Source of the DNA: Carboxylicivirga sediminis | GTDB lineage: Bacteria; Bacteroidota; Bacteroidia; Bacteroidales; Marinilabiliaceae | Assembly (NCBI RefSeq): GCF_018156225.1 | Contig: NZ_JAGTAR010000030.1 | Location: 1 to 64,000 of the forward strand | DNA length: 64,000 nt | Reading direction: 5' to 3' | Shown: positions 10,832 to 20,595 of the stretch, in pieces | How the letters are laid out: each line of letters starts with the position of its first letter | How positions within the stretch are numbered: the stretch's first letter is position 1 | Position numbers and translations under genes: made by a program | The notes under the pieces: generated by a model | Databases searched by the model: none | Seen by the model: the letters and a program-made list of their open reading frames with translations, nothing else | Told to the model about the DNA's origin: nothing

Positions 10832-12742
10832 ATGAACATCTTTCATCATATACTTAAACAATACTGGGGCTATGATTCCTTCCGCCCCTTGCAAGAAGAT
10901 ATTATTCAGTCGGTAGCCGATGGTAAAGACACCATTGGCCTGATGCCAACGGGTGGCGGAAAGTCGCTGACATTTCAGGTGCCCGCTCTAGCCACTGAGG
11001 GTATCTGCATTGTTATTACACCACTAATTGCTTTGATGAAAGATCAGGTGAACAACCTCAAAAGCAAAGGTATTAAAGCAGCCGCCATTCACTCCGGACT
11101 ATCCAGAGATGAAATAAACACCCTACTTGACAATTGTATTTTTGGAGGTGTTAAGTTTCTGTATATTTCTCCTGAGCGACTAGGAACAGAGATTTTCCAG
11201 GAGAAGATACAGCAAATGCCAGTTAATTTGCTGGCTGTGGATGAGGCACACTGCATCTCGCAATGGGGTTATGATTTCAGGCCATCTTACCTTAAGATTG
11301 CCATCATAAGAGAATTACTTCCCGATACACCTGTGCTAGCATTAACAGCCACAGCCACTCCTGAGGTGGTTGATGACATACAGGAACGGCTTTTGTTTAA
11401 GGAGAAGAACCTGTTTCAAAAAAGCTTTAAGCGCGACAACCTCGTATATGTAGTCAGACAGGCAGAAGATAAAGAGCAGCAATTACTCAACATCATTAAT
11501 AAGGTGCCCGGCAGTGCTGTTGTGTATGTTCGCAATCGCAAGAAAACACAGGAATACGCCGAGCTACTGATTAAAAATGGCATTTCTGCCAGCTCGTTTC
11601 ATGCCGGTATGCCTCAGGAAGCCAAGGACCTGAGGCAAAAACGCTGGACCGACGGCGAGATACGGGTTATTGTTTCCACTAATGCATTTGGAATGGGTAT
11701 TGACAAACCCGATGTACGACTGGTTGTGCACATGGATGCGCCCGACTCACTGGAAGCCTATTTTCAGGAAGCCGGACGTGCCGGACGTGACGGGAAGAAA
11801 GCCTTCGCAGTGCTGTTGTGGTCCAACAACGATAAGGTACGATTGAAGCGATCAATATCCGTAAGCTTCCCTGAAAAGGAGAAGATACTGGCTGTTTATG
11901 AAGCTCTGGGTAATTTTCTGCAGGTGGCTGTTGGTAGTGGGTTTGGTATGGTGTATGATTTTAACCTGACTCTTTTCTGCAAAAACTATCGTATGAACCT
12001 TATGACGGTTTTTAACAGTCTGAAGTTATTACAACGTGCTGGCTATATCGAGTTCACCGAAGAGCTGCAACTGTCAGCAAAAGTTCACTTTATCATACGG
12101 CGTGACGACCTGTATAAGTTTCAGGTGGCCAACGAAGATTTTGACAGCTTTATAAAGCTATTACTCCGTTCATATACCGGGCTATTTACTGAATATGTAG
12201 CCATTAATGAGGAATTGCTGGCTAAACGTATGGGCGTAGAGCGCAACACCATTTATCAATTTCTTGTTAAACTCAGTCAGTTGCGTGTTATCAAATACAT
12301 CCCCCAGAAAAAAACACCGCTTATCACCTATACCACGTCGCGGGAAGACAGCAAGTATATTGAGCTGCGCAAGGAAGTATATAAAGACCGGAAAGCAAAG
12401 TATGAGCAACGCATACAAAGTGTTATTGAGTATGGTACTATCAATCATATCTGCAGAAGCAAGCAGTTGCTCAGATATTTTGGTCAGCAAGGTGGCGAAA
12501 ACTGCGGCATGTGCGATGTATGTCAGAGCATGAAGAAAACAGACCTGTCGGTTCAAACATTTGATGCCTTGCAGGAGCAGATCATTAAAGAGCTTTCATC
12601 TCAACCTTTAGCTTTTGATCAATTACTGATTAAACTCAACGCCAAACAGGAAGACTTTTCAAAAGTGCTGAGATGGTTGGAAGAATATGAGGTGGTTAGT
12701 GAGAACCAAGCCGGCTTGTTGGAAATTATACGCATACCATAA
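10832..12742 (+). CDS. recQ: RecQ-family ATP-dependent DNA helicase
   Basis: 636-residue 3'-5' DNA helicase for recombination and repair. Helicase motifs: FRPLQEDII (Q/0 motif), MPTGGGKSLTFQVPAL (Walker A), AVDEAHCISQWGYDFRPSY (DEAH plus aromatic-rich loop), LALTATATPEV (III), STNAFGMGIDKPDVRLVVH and QEAGRAGRDGK (V-VI). The RecQ zinc-binding domain is seen at ICRSKQ...GENCGMCDVCQ near residues 545-572. Only about 65 residues follow, so a classical HRDC domain is absent, as in one of the RecQ forms of Bacteroidota. A TACCTTTG box at 10817-10824 leaves a very short leader. Confidence 0.93.
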   Translation: MNIFHHILKQYWGYDSFRPLQEDIIQSVADGKDTIGLMPTGGGKSLTFQVPALATEGICIVITPLIALMKDQVNNLKSKGIKAAAIHSGLSRDEINTLLDNCIFGGVKFLYISPERLGTEIFQEKIQQMPVNLLAVDEAHCISQWGYDFRPSYLKIAIIRELLPDTPVLALTATATPEVVDDIQERLLFKEKNLFQKSFKRDNLVYVVRQAEDKEQQLLNIINKVPGSAVVYVRNRKKTQEYAELLIKNGISASSFHAGMPQEAKDLRQKRWTDGEIRVIVSTNAFGMGIDKPDVRLVVHMDAPDSLEAYFQEAGRAGRDGKKAFAVLLWSNNDKVRLKRSISVSFPEKEKILAVYEALGNFLQVAVGSGFGMVYDFNLTLFCKNYRMNLMTVFNSLKLLQRAGYIEFTEELQLSAKVHFIIRRDDLYKFQVANEDFDSFIKLLLRSYTGLFTEYVAINEELLAKRMGVERNTIYQFLVKLSQLRVIKYIPQKKTPLITYTTSREDSKYIELRKEVYKDRKAKYEQRIQSVIEYGTINHICRSKQLLRYFGQQGGENCGMCDVCQSMKKTDLSVQTFDALQEQIIKELSSQPLAFDQLLIKLNAKQEDFSKVLRWLEEYEVVSENQAGLLEIIRIP

Positions 12743-12792
12743 GTCACCAGAAATCGAATTATTTGTCTTAGCTTTGAGCAAAATTACTTAAC

Positions 12793-13722
12793 ATGGTATA
12801 CTCTAATTCTCCATACAACCTCATCGTCGTGCTGGGGCCAACCGCCTCTGGCAAAACGACCTTTGCAGCTCATTTAGCTAAATATCTGGATGGAGAAATA
12901 ATCAGTGCCGACTCGCGACAATTATACCGCGGCATGGATTTGGGAACCGGCAAAGATATTGAGGATTACACCATTGATGGCTACACCATTCCGCATCACC
13001 TTATCGACATTGTAGATGCAGGCTATAAGTACAATGTATTCGAATATCAGGCCGACTTTTTTAAAGCCTTTGAGCAGGTGCAAGCCAATAAGCATTGGCC
13101 AATTATGTGTGGTGGTACTGGTATGTATATCGAATCTGTACTCAAGAAATACAAACTGATTAATGTGCCGGTTAATCAGGAGTTACGAGACAGCCTGCAA
13201 GGTAAAAATTTACAGGAACTGAGCGGCATACTATCCACATACAAATCATTACATAACCAAACGGATACAGATACTGTGAAGCGAGCCATTCGCGCCATTG
13301 AAATAGAAGAGTACTATAAGGAGAATCCGGAGATAGAGGTTGAGTTACCGGATGTTAATCCGCTTATAATAGGCGTTAACATTGACCGCGAAGCAAGACG
13401 CCGGAAAATAACCTCACGCTTAAAGAAACGCCTCGATGAAGGCATGATTGATGAAGTAAAGCAACTGCTGGACAGCGGTGTTGAACCCGAAGACCTTATT
13501 TATTATGGTTTAGAATATAAATACCTGACTATGCATGTAATGGGGCAGCTTAGCTACAAACAGATGTTTGATAAGCTGAATGTGGCCATTCATCAGTTTG
13601 CCAAACGTCAGATGACCTGGTTCAGAGGCATGGAACGAAAAGGCGCCAATATACACTGGATTGACGCCTTTGATTCAATGAATGATCGCATAGCCAACGT
13701 AACTGACCTGCTTAAAGGTTAA
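12793..13722 (+). CDS. miaA: tRNA dimethylallyltransferase
   Basis: 309-residue enzyme transferring the dimethylallyl group from DMAPP to N6 of A37 in tRNAs that read UNN codons. The P-loop VVLGPTASGKTTFAAHLAK is at the N-terminus, followed by ISADSRQLYRGMDLGTGKD (substrate/Mg binding) and GGTGMYIESVLK; the tRNA-binding end contains KRQMTWFRGM. It follows recQ after 50 bp, with its own TAGCTTTG -7-like box at 12769-12776. Its stop shares a TTAA palindrome with the stop of the converging propeller gene. Confidence 0.96.
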   Translation: MVYSNSPYNLIVVLGPTASGKTTFAAHLAKYLDGEIISADSRQLYRGMDLGTGKDIEDYTIDGYTIPHHLIDIVDAGYKYNVFEYQADFFKAFEQVQANKHWPIMCGGTGMYIESVLKKYKLINVPVNQELRDSLQGKNLQELSGILSTYKSLHNQTDTDTVKRAIRAIEIEEYYKENPEIEVELPDVNPLIIGVNIDREARRRKITSRLKKRLDEGMIDEVKQLLDSGVEPEDLIYYGLEYKYLTMHVMGQLSYKQMFDKLNVAIHQFAKRQMTWFRGMERKGANIHWIDAFDSMNDRIANVTDLLKG

Positions 13723-14543
13723 CGGGCTTTGTAGGATACTACCTGATTAGCAAAAAAGGTAGGAACCAGTATTTCATTGGTATGCGGATTAAAACCAATA
13801 TCTGCACACTGTACATTTTGCTCAGTAGTATTTAGTAGCTGAACCGGTTCTTTTCCGGGAACATAACGATACAATTCACCTTTCCAGAAGGAATAATAGT
13901 AGCCGCCTTGTCCGTCAGCTTCAATGCCATCCGCCTGACCGCCTGTTTCCAGAAATATTTCAGTCTGTTTTGTAGCAACATCAATCTTGACAATATTGTT
14001 ATTGGTGCCCAATAGCACATGCTTCTTTTCTGCATAAAGACCGTTGATTCGACCCCAATCAGTATTTTTCAACCATACCGTAAGTTCATCTCCATCCAAT
14101 TTATAGATAACAGATGTGCTGGAATCAGATATGAGAATATCACCAGAATGCGTAATGGTTACATCATTTAAAAATTTTGCCTGAGGCTGATGTATTTTTC
14201 TGACTATCGCTGCCTTTTTAATGTCAATAATCACCAAATAATCAATATCAGACACATAAAGCAGCCCTTCTTTTATAGCCATCCCCTTTGGAGCATTTAA
14301 TTCATCTACCCACTTTAATTCAATTACTTTTCCATCAGCCGATAGTTTGGAAATAAAGCCGTTTCCATCTATTTCGGAAGGCTTTCCGGAAACATTAGAA
14401 ACGAAAATGCAGTTTTCCTTGTCATAATATTTTACTGACTCTGGTACTTCAAGGTCTACACTGGTTTCCCACACCTTGCTAACTTGGCCGATTGCGAGAT
14501 TAGGAATGAGGATTAATGCGATTAAAAGTTTATTCATAATCAT
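13719..14543 (-). CDS. Secreted SMP-30/gluconolactonase-like beta-propeller protein
   Basis: 274 residues with a signal peptide (residues 1-19). The rest reads as repeated propeller blades: CIFVSNVSGKP, GLLYVSDIDYLVIIDI, GDILISDSSTSVIYKLDGD, HVLLGTNNNIVKIDV, GGYYYSFWKGELYRYV. Such proteins include SMP-30-type lactonases and NHL/YncE-like binding proteins; catalytic Ca2+ ligands cannot be assigned with confidence. A second ATG at 14537 is an equally plausible start. It converges on miaA with a 4-bp overlap of the ends. Confidence 0.7.
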   Translation of the reverse strand: MIMNKLLIALILIPNLAIGQVSKVWETSVDLEVPESVKYYDKENCIFVSNVSGKPSEIDGNGFISKLSADGKVIELKWVDELNAPKGMAIKEGLLYVSDIDYLVIIDIKKAAIVRKIHQPQAKFLNDVTITHSGDILISDSSTSVIYKLDGDELTVWLKNTDWGRINGLYAEKKHVLLGTNNNIVKIDVATKQTEIFLETGGQADGIEADGQGGYYYSFWKGELYRYVPGKEPVQLLNTTEQNVQCADIGFNPHTNEILVPTFFANQVVSYKAR

Positions 14544-14719
14544 TTTTTATTCGTTTATGGAATTTTTTAGTCTGATGATAAATATAAATAACATTTTTCG
14601 AGGTTTCAACGTACTGTGTATAGACGATTTACGAATGAGTGTGTTCAATAGCGTGCTGTAAAGGGTTTTTATCCCGATGGTAATGCATTATTTTAGTACG
14701 CGATCTAAATACCCAAACA

Positions 14720-16126
14720 ATGGAAAGCATTGAAGACTATATCTTGAGAATTACGAAGTTGGCCAATAGAAATAAGGAGTTGAACGATCAATTGCAAGGA
14801 CTCGTTGGGCGGTATGAAATCATTCAGAAGCAAAATGAAAAGTACCTCAATTTACTTTCGGAATATTCCTATGAGGAGATTGAAGAGCGTTTGAAGGTAC
14901 CTTCCAAAAAACGGGTAAAACGTTTCAGGATGGTTTCGGTGCTTCATGCCACCATTAAAGGATTTGATCGGATAAATGGTAATGCCCATTCACAAAAACT
15001 GATTGATGCATTGGATGAGCTATACCTGCAGTTTGATGATATTGCAAAGAAATACGGGGTATTAAAGGTTAAAACAATAGGCGACACATTTTTATTTGCA
15101 GGTGGCGTACTTGAAGAAAACAGAACCAACCCCATTGACGTGGTCAATACTGCATTGGAAATGCAAGCTGCAGCTGACGCATGCCTTATTAATGGTGACA
15201 CAGAGCCTTTCTGGAAAGTCAGCATTGGCATCCATACAGGGCCGGTACTTGGTGAACCAACCGGCAAAAAGAGCTCACCCTATACTTTAACCGGCGAGAG
15301 TGTAAATATTGCATCGCGCATGGGTATGGCCTGTAAAGAAGGTGAAATCAACATATCGGTAATGACCTATGAGCTTATCAAAGAATTCTTCAGCCTGACA
15401 GATAATGGCAAGATGCCTGCCAAGTACAAAGGTTTTCTTGATATGTTTAAAGTTAAAGGTATATTACCTGACCTTTCGAAAGAAAGCGAGGGGAGGGTTC
15501 CCAATCGCCGATTTAATACCAAATATAGTCTGATTCAGTTTATGGACATCCAGGAAGATTTATTAGACATCCTGGAGCAAAAACTGCCTGAAAATCTATA
15601 CTATCATAACATTAAGCACACCATTGATGTCATAACCGAGGTGGAGTTAATTGGCTGGGCCGAAGGGCTTAATGAGGAAGAAATATTATTGCTAAAACTG
15701 GCGGCTCTCTTCCACGATAGCGGACATACGATAGGTTACCAGGAGCACGAAATGCACGGTGCTAAAATTGCGCGTGATATTTTGAGCAATTACCATTATC
15801 CCGAGGATCAGATAGAAACTGTTTGTCGACTGATATTATCTACTAAATTTCCACCGGAACCCAAAGACATATTAGAACAGGTTATTTGTGATTCGGACCT
15901 TGACTACCTGGGAAGAAGTGATTTTATTCCCGTATCAAATACACTTTTCCAGGAGCTGAAAGAACGTAATATGATTGGCACCATTGATGAGTGGAACCAG
16001 ATGCAGCTTGATTTTATCCGGAAGCATCAATACCATACCGAAACAGCGCGTAACTTGCGAGAGGTGAATAAACAAAGTCAGATTGAACGCTTAGAGAGCC
16101 TTCTGCAGCTGAGCGAGAAAGCATAA
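14720..16126 (+). CDS. Degenerate class III nucleotide cyclase domain fused to an HD domain
   Basis: 468-residue soluble protein. Residues 1-60 are a probable coiled coil. Residues 70-250 are a class III adenylate/guanylate cyclase domain: second metal motif KTIGDTFLFAG with D122 and base-contacting K118, transition-state pair N196/R200 in TGESVNIASRM. The first metal site reads LHATIKGFD, so the usual Asp is Thr78. Residues 285-440 are an HD domain with H296/H300, H332-D333, H343/H346 and D391/D393, typical of metal-dependent phosphohydrolases. The fusion pairs a cyclase-like module with a potential phosphodiesterase. It may sense or degrade a nucleotide rather than make cAMP; this is inference. 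No effector gene is adjacent. Confidence 0.8.
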   Translation: MESIEDYILRITKLANRNKELNDQLQGLVGRYEIIQKQNEKYLNLLSEYSYEEIEERLKVPSKKRVKRFRMVSVLHATIKGFDRINGNAHSQKLIDALDELYLQFDDIAKKYGVLKVKTIGDTFLFAGGVLEENRTNPIDVVNTALEMQAAADACLINGDTEPFWKVSIGIHTGPVLGEPTGKKSSPYTLTGESVNIASRMGMACKEGEINISVMTYELIKEFFSLTDNGKMPAKYKGFLDMFKVKGILPDLSKESEGRVPNRRFNTKYSLIQFMDIQEDLLDILEQKLPENLYYHNIKHTIDVITEVELIGWAEGLNEEEILLLKLAALFHDSGHTIGYQEHEMHGAKIARDILSNYHYPEDQIETVCRLILSTKFPPEPKDILEQVICDSDLDYLGRSDFIPVSNTLFQELKERNMIGTIDEWNQMQLDFIRKHQYHTETARNLREVNKQSQIERLESLLQLSEKA

Positions 16127-16130
16127 AACA

Positions 16131-16167
16131 AAGGGCTGAGATCAACTCTCAGCCCTTATTTTTTTTA
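16131..16167 (+). terminator. Terminator of the cyclase-HD gene
   Basis: AAGGGCTGAGA (16131-16141) pairs with TCTCAGCCCTT (16147-16157), followed by a long T run. It overlaps the stop codon of the converging M3 peptidase gene. Confidence 0.9.
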
Positions 16168-18201
16168 CTTCTTTAATCCACAACGTTTTAATAATGGATC
16201 AATGGATGGCTCGTGGCCTCTGAAGTTCTTGTAAAGCAACATAGGATGAGCTGTGCCTCCTTTTTCAAGTATTTCCCTACGAAAAGCCTGTGCCGTATCT
16301 TTATCAAAAATGCCATTTTCTTTAAACGCTTCAAAAGCGTCGGCATCCAACACTTCGGCCCATTTATAGCCATAATAGCCGGCAGCATAACCACCATCAA
16401 AGATGTGCGCAAAACCGGTTGAAAAAGCCGTCCCCTCCACAGTTGGAAACAGCTCGGTAGGCGCCATTGCTTGCTTTTCAAACTCAATCACATCACCCTC
16501 AAAAGGCTCCTCTAGCGAATGCCAGGCCATATCATTCATTCCAAAACTCAATTGACGCACTGTTGCATAACCACTCTGATAGTTCTCGCTATCTATAATT
16601 TTTTGAATCAGTTCGTCCGGGATAACTTCGTCTGTTTGGTAATGCACGCCTACATCTTTCAGCCATTCTTTTTGCGTTGCCCAGTTTTCCATAATCTGTG
16701 AAGGCAACTCCACGAAATCGCGGTAAACATTTGTGCCAGCCAGACTCTCGTAGGTGACTTTACTAAACATCCCGTGCAAGGCGTGTCCAAATTCATGCAG
16801 AAATGTTTGTACCTCATTAAAGGTTAATAAGGAAGGCTTCTTATCGGTTGGTCGTGTGAAGTTACATACAATGGAAATATGCGGACGCACATCGCCTGAA
16901 CCATCGTGATGCTGATCCCTGAAGCTGGTCATCCAGGCACCTCCCTGTTTGGTTGTTCTTGGAAAATAATCGACATAGAAAACACTTAAAAAAGTACCGT
17001 CAGTATCAAATACTTCGTAGGTTTTCACTTCATTGTGATACACTGAAATAGCCTTACTTTCTTTAAATGTAATACCATACAACCTGGTTGCTAGGCCCAG
17101 AACGCCTTGCTCTACTTTTTCCAACTGGAAGTAAGGTCTTGTTGCTTCGTCATCCAAGCCATACTTTACGGCCTTTAACTTCTCACTGTAGAATGCATAA
17201 TCCCATCGTTGAAGCGTTCCTTCGAAACCATGCTGGAGTGCATAATTCTCTACATCTTTTACATCTTGTTTAGCCACATCCAAAGAGGCATCAAGCAATT
17301 CCTTTAGAAAGCTATTCACCTTATCGGGATGCAAGGCCATATGCTCTTCCAATACGAAATGTGCGTGACTCTTATAACCGAGTAACTGGGCCTTTTCTAC
17401 CCTCAGGTTGACTATCTGTCTGATTAAATCTTTATTGTCATGCTGATTTTCATTATTGCCTCGTTTGGAATACGCCATGTACATCTGCTTGCGCAAAGCC
17501 CTGTTTTCAGCATATTTCATAAACGGCATGTAGCTGGGAAACTGTAAGGTAAAAATCCAGCCGTCTTTACCTTGTGCTTTGGCAAGAGCTGAAGCGGCTT
17601 CCATAACACCATCCGGCAAACCAGCTAACTCATCAGCATTGGTAATATGCAACTGAAAAGCATTGGTCTCGGCCAGCAGGTTTTCGCCAAACTGCAAGGT
17701 TAATTTGGACAGTTGTGTAGTGATTTCACGGTAGCGTTCGCGAGCGGTCCTCTCGAGTAAAGCACCTTTTCTTACAAACCCCTTGTAAGTTTCATCCAGC
17801 AACTGATTTTGTTCATGGCTCAGCTCATCCCTGTTTTGGCTATCGTGCACCTGCTTCACTTTTCTGAATAAGCTGGCATTTAGCCATATATCATTGGAAT
17901 ACTCGGTTAATAATGGAGAAACTTCCCTGGCAATACCCTGAATACGTTCATTCGTCTCGGCATGATTGAGATTAAAGAAGATATGGCTGACAATGCCCAA
18001 TTGGCTACCTGATTTTTCAAGTGACACAATGGTATTGTAAAAATCAGGGATAGACGTGTCGTTAACAATCCGGTCAATTTCCTTTTTTGCTTCTTCAATT
18101 AATGCTTTGAAAGAAGGCAGGTAGCTTTCTTCACTAATTTGCTCAAAGGGAGGTGTTTGATGAAGTGTGTCAAATCGGTGTTGTAAAATATTTTGTGCCA
18201 T
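16165..18201 (-). CDS. M3 family oligopeptidase (oligopeptidase A/dipeptidyl carboxypeptidase-like)
   Basis: 678-residue zinc metallopeptidase of the thimet oligopeptidase family, the usual length for OpdA/Dcp. The zinc motif is FLHEFGHALHGMFS near residue 465, preceded by the large helical N-terminal domain and followed by the C-terminal GYYGYKWAEVLDADAF motif shared by M3 enzymes. No signal peptide is seen, so it is predicted to be cytoplasmic and to degrade short peptides. A TACTTTTG box lies at 18273-18280 on the minus strand, about 70 bp upstream. PrlC-like and Dcp-like members cannot be separated by eye. Confidence 0.92.
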   Translation of the reverse strand: MAQNILQHRFDTLHQTPPFEQISEESYLPSFKALIEEAKKEIDRIVNDTSIPDFYNTIVSLEKSGSQLGIVSHIFFNLNHAETNERIQGIAREVSPLLTEYSNDIWLNASLFRKVKQVHDSQNRDELSHEQNQLLDETYKGFVRKGALLERTARERYREITTQLSKLTLQFGENLLAETNAFQLHITNADELAGLPDGVMEAASALAKAQGKDGWIFTLQFPSYMPFMKYAENRALRKQMYMAYSKRGNNENQHDNKDLIRQIVNLRVEKAQLLGYKSHAHFVLEEHMALHPDKVNSFLKELLDASLDVAKQDVKDVENYALQHGFEGTLQRWDYAFYSEKLKAVKYGLDDEATRPYFQLEKVEQGVLGLATRLYGITFKESKAISVYHNEVKTYEVFDTDGTFLSVFYVDYFPRTTKQGGAWMTSFRDQHHDGSGDVRPHISIVCNFTRPTDKKPSLLTFNEVQTFLHEFGHALHGMFSKVTYESLAGTNVYRDFVELPSQIMENWATQKEWLKDVGVHYQTDEVIPDELIQKIIDSENYQSGYATVRQLSFGMNDMAWHSLEEPFEGDVIEFEKQAMAPTELFPTVEGTAFSTGFAHIFDGGYAAGYYGYKWAEVLDADAFEAFKENGIFDKDTAQAFRREILEKGGTAHPMLLYKNFRGHEPSIDPLLKRCGLKK

Positions 18202-18419
18202 TATGTCTTTTTAGTTTTTTAATTATCAATCAATGGGCTGTCTAAGGTCATTTCTTTAACACAGCCAGTCAGCAAAAGTAAACATCAATTGCATTAAATT
18301 TCATTAAGTAACAACAAACCTTTTTGAATAACGTTCGTTAAAAATCCTTAACAGGCAGATGTTAGTTTATTATCAACATCAAAAGCTTTATAAAATAAAT
18401 TCATTTACAATTAATTAAG

Positions 18420-19535
18420 ATGAACAAACCAGTTTTTATTGCCATTTGCACATTGGTATATATATTTTCCTCTTCGGTAAAGGCCGACAATAATGAACTG
18501 AAAAAGATACTTAGCAGTAAAGAAATCAAGCGCATCGAATCGGCAGAAAAGCTAATTGCCAAAGGCGATGCGTTGCTTAAGGAAACCCAGGAGATTGAAG
18601 ACGAAATTAATACGCTTAAAGATGCTGAGGGTCGCATTAAAACTGGCAAGATAAATAAGCGTAACAAGAAGGTGGCAGAGATAAAGGTCAAAGCTTCATT
18701 GTATTACCAGGATGGATACAAGCGCTATATTGATGTCTTAGACGATCACATCAGGGACTATGACAAATCGGGCAACTCACAAGCCAGCCAGGCACGCGAC
18801 GATGTTAGAGCATTAGAAAAGAAAGCCCGCAAACTTTACAATAAAGCTGAAAACAAGCCTTCGGCTGAAAAAATGATTGAGTTTATTGAGTTGGCGCAGG
18901 ACAACCAAAAAAAAGCCATTGATATTCATAGCAAATGCATCATTAATTTAAGTGAAGTAGCAGTTGATGCAGAAGAATTAGTGGTAGTTGAAGAGGTGGC
19001 TATGCAGGATACAGTTGCTACAGCAGAAATGCCAGTAGACGAGTTAGTAATAGCAACAATTGACACTCTTGAGACGCAAACCGTTGCTCAGTCTGTAATC
19101 AGTGATCTGCCTGAAGGTGAGGGGCCGCCAGCTCCGTTGACGGTTCCTGTGGTTATTTCAACAGCAGGGGTCTCCACAGATGCTCTTGCGGCCGATTCGG
19201 CCTTGGTTGCCGAAATGGTTGTGGCTGAGCAAATTGAAGCAGAAGTGCCAGAAGAAACACCAGCGTTGTACCCAGATGTATTTTTTACCATACAGATAAT
19301 GGCCGATAAAAAACCAGCCAGCAATGAGCAGTTAAAAGCTATTTACAGTGGTCAAAAGGAGGTGATTGAGATGAATATCAATGATTGGTACAAATATTCT
19401 GTGGGTCGATACCAAAACCTGGATAATGCGAAAGCTGACATGCAAGTCGAAAACATTAAAGGATTTATTGTGGCCTACAACAAAAACGAGCGTATTTCGG
19501 TTAAAGAAGCAGAAACATTACTCAACGGAAACTAA
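18420..19535 (+). CDS. Secreted coiled-coil protein with C-terminal SPOR-like domain
   Basis: 371 residues. A signal peptide (about 1-22) is followed by a Lys/Glu-rich helical region (25-180) likely to form coiled coils, an acidic Ala/Val-rich linker (185-290), and a C-terminal segment FFTIQIMADKKPASNEQLKAI...DWYKYSVGRYQNLDNAKAD, which has the pattern of a SPOR (peptidoglycan-binding) domain. Binding to cell-wall glycan and an envelope scaffold role are inferred. It sits 27 bp before the next secreted protein gene, so the two probably form an operon ending at the terminator at 20558. Confidence 0.6.
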   Translation: MNKPVFIAICTLVYIFSSSVKADNNELKKILSSKEIKRIESAEKLIAKGDALLKETQEIEDEINTLKDAEGRIKTGKINKRNKKVAEIKVKASLYYQDGYKRYIDVLDDHIRDYDKSGNSQASQARDDVRALEKKARKLYNKAENKPSAEKMIEFIELAQDNQKKAIDIHSKCIINLSEVAVDAEELVVVEEVAMQDTVATAEMPVDELVIATIDTLETQTVAQSVISDLPEGEGPPAPLTVPVVISTAGVSTDALAADSALVAEMVVAEQIEAEVPEETPALYPDVFFTIQIMADKKPASNEQLKAIYSGQKEVIEMNINDWYKYSVGRYQNLDNAKADMQVENIKGFIVAYNKNERISVKEAETLLNGN

Positions 19536-19562
19536 TAGAAAACAACCTATACAAATTGCATC

Positions 19563-20537
19563 ATGAAGAAGATTCGGTTTATTTTATTTATTGCGTTTAT
19601 TGCAAGCGCACATGCACTGTTTGGTCAGGGACAGATAATTGATTTTTTGAAGGCAGGACAAGCGGATGCCAATACACTATCGCAGGCCTACTTGCTGCCA
19701 TATGGCGAAATGCTGGGCGTTAACCTGAATAGTGGTTGGTACAATTCAGCTAAAGTGCATAAGGTTGGTGGATTTGATTTTACAATAACCGCCAGCTATA
19801 CCACGGCTCCAAACAGTAAAAAAAGTTTTGATCCGCAAAAGCTTCCATTAACAGTTCTGGAGCAAAATACACCAGGTATGGCACCAACTATGGCTGGTAG
19901 TGATAAGGAAAGCATGGGTTTTCATTTTAAGGATGACCCGTTTAAAGAGACTGTATTAAATGTTGAAGGTGCCAATGCAGACTTTTTTGTTAGTCCGATG
20001 ATACAGGCAGCAGTTGGTTTACCTTTTCATACCGAAATCATGGGGCGCTTTATGCCAAAAACTACTTATGGCGATTTTGGGAAAGCAGGTTTATGGGGGC
20101 TTGGTGTAAAGCATGAAATTAAAGAGTATATACCATTTGTCAAGCGCGTTCCATTCCTCGAAGCATCAGTATTGGCTGCCTATACAGACTTTACCGCTGA
20201 CCTGAGTGTTGATGAACCTGGTGTTGGTGCAGGTAAACTTGAGACTTCAGCCGGAGCATTTACATCGCGCCTATTGCTTGGTGTTAATGTACCTGTTGTA
20301 TCCTTTTATACAGGACTTGGTTACGGTACTACTACCAGTAACTTCGATTTGAAAGGAACTTTTAATGCAGGTGATGAAGGTGAATTAACAGACCCTGTTG
20401 CGTTGGAATACAAAACTGACGGTTTTGATTTTAATGCTGGTATGCGCATTCGATTGGGTATTTTCTCAATACATGGTGACTACAGCATTGGAGAGTATGC
20501 AGTGATTACCGGAGGTGTTGGTATTAATTTCAGATAA
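19563..20537 (+). CDS. Secreted/outer-membrane protein, DUF6588-like
   Basis: 324 residues with a signal peptide (about 1-20, FGQG). The mature part opens with IDFLKAGQADANTLSQAYL and GVNLNSGWYNSAKVHKVGGFDFT, a pattern I associate with Bacteroidota DUF6588 proteins; the assignment is from memory. The remainder is rich in alternating beta strands ending in an aromatic residue (final GGVGINFR), as in outer-membrane beta-barrels. Probably cotranscribed with the SPOR-like gene upstream. Function unknown. Confidence 0.65.
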   Translation: MKKIRFILFIAFIASAHALFGQGQIIDFLKAGQADANTLSQAYLLPYGEMLGVNLNSGWYNSAKVHKVGGFDFTITASYTTAPNSKKSFDPQKLPLTVLEQNTPGMAPTMAGSDKESMGFHFKDDPFKETVLNVEGANADFFVSPMIQAAVGLPFHTEIMGRFMPKTTYGDFGKAGLWGLGVKHEIKEYIPFVKRVPFLEASVLAAYTDFTADLSVDEPGVGAGKLETSAGAFTSRLLLGVNVPVVSFYTGLGYGTTTSNFDLKGTFNAGDEGELTDPVALEYKTDGFDFNAGMRIRLGIFSIHGDYSIGEYAVITGGVGINFR

Positions 20538-20557
20538 AAACAATAGCTCAAATACAG

Positions 20558-20589
20558 AGCCCTGATGAATAGTCATCAGGGCTTTTTTT
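20558..20589 (+). terminator. Strong terminator after the SPOR-like/DUF6588-like operon
   Basis: AGCCCTGATGA (20558-20568) and TCATCAGGGCT (20573-20583) form a perfect 11-bp stem with an ATAG loop, followed by six to seven Ts. Confidence 0.95.
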
Positions 20590-20595
20590 ACATCC

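Noticed and set aside
12182-12556. 124-codon antisense frame within recQ
   Set aside because: Lies entirely in conserved RecQ sequence; no start context or domain.
14720-16126. Pycsar-type antiphage cyclase system
   Set aside because: No effector gene with a cyclic-nucleotide-binding domain is next to it, the first metal Asp is missing, and an HD domain is fused on.
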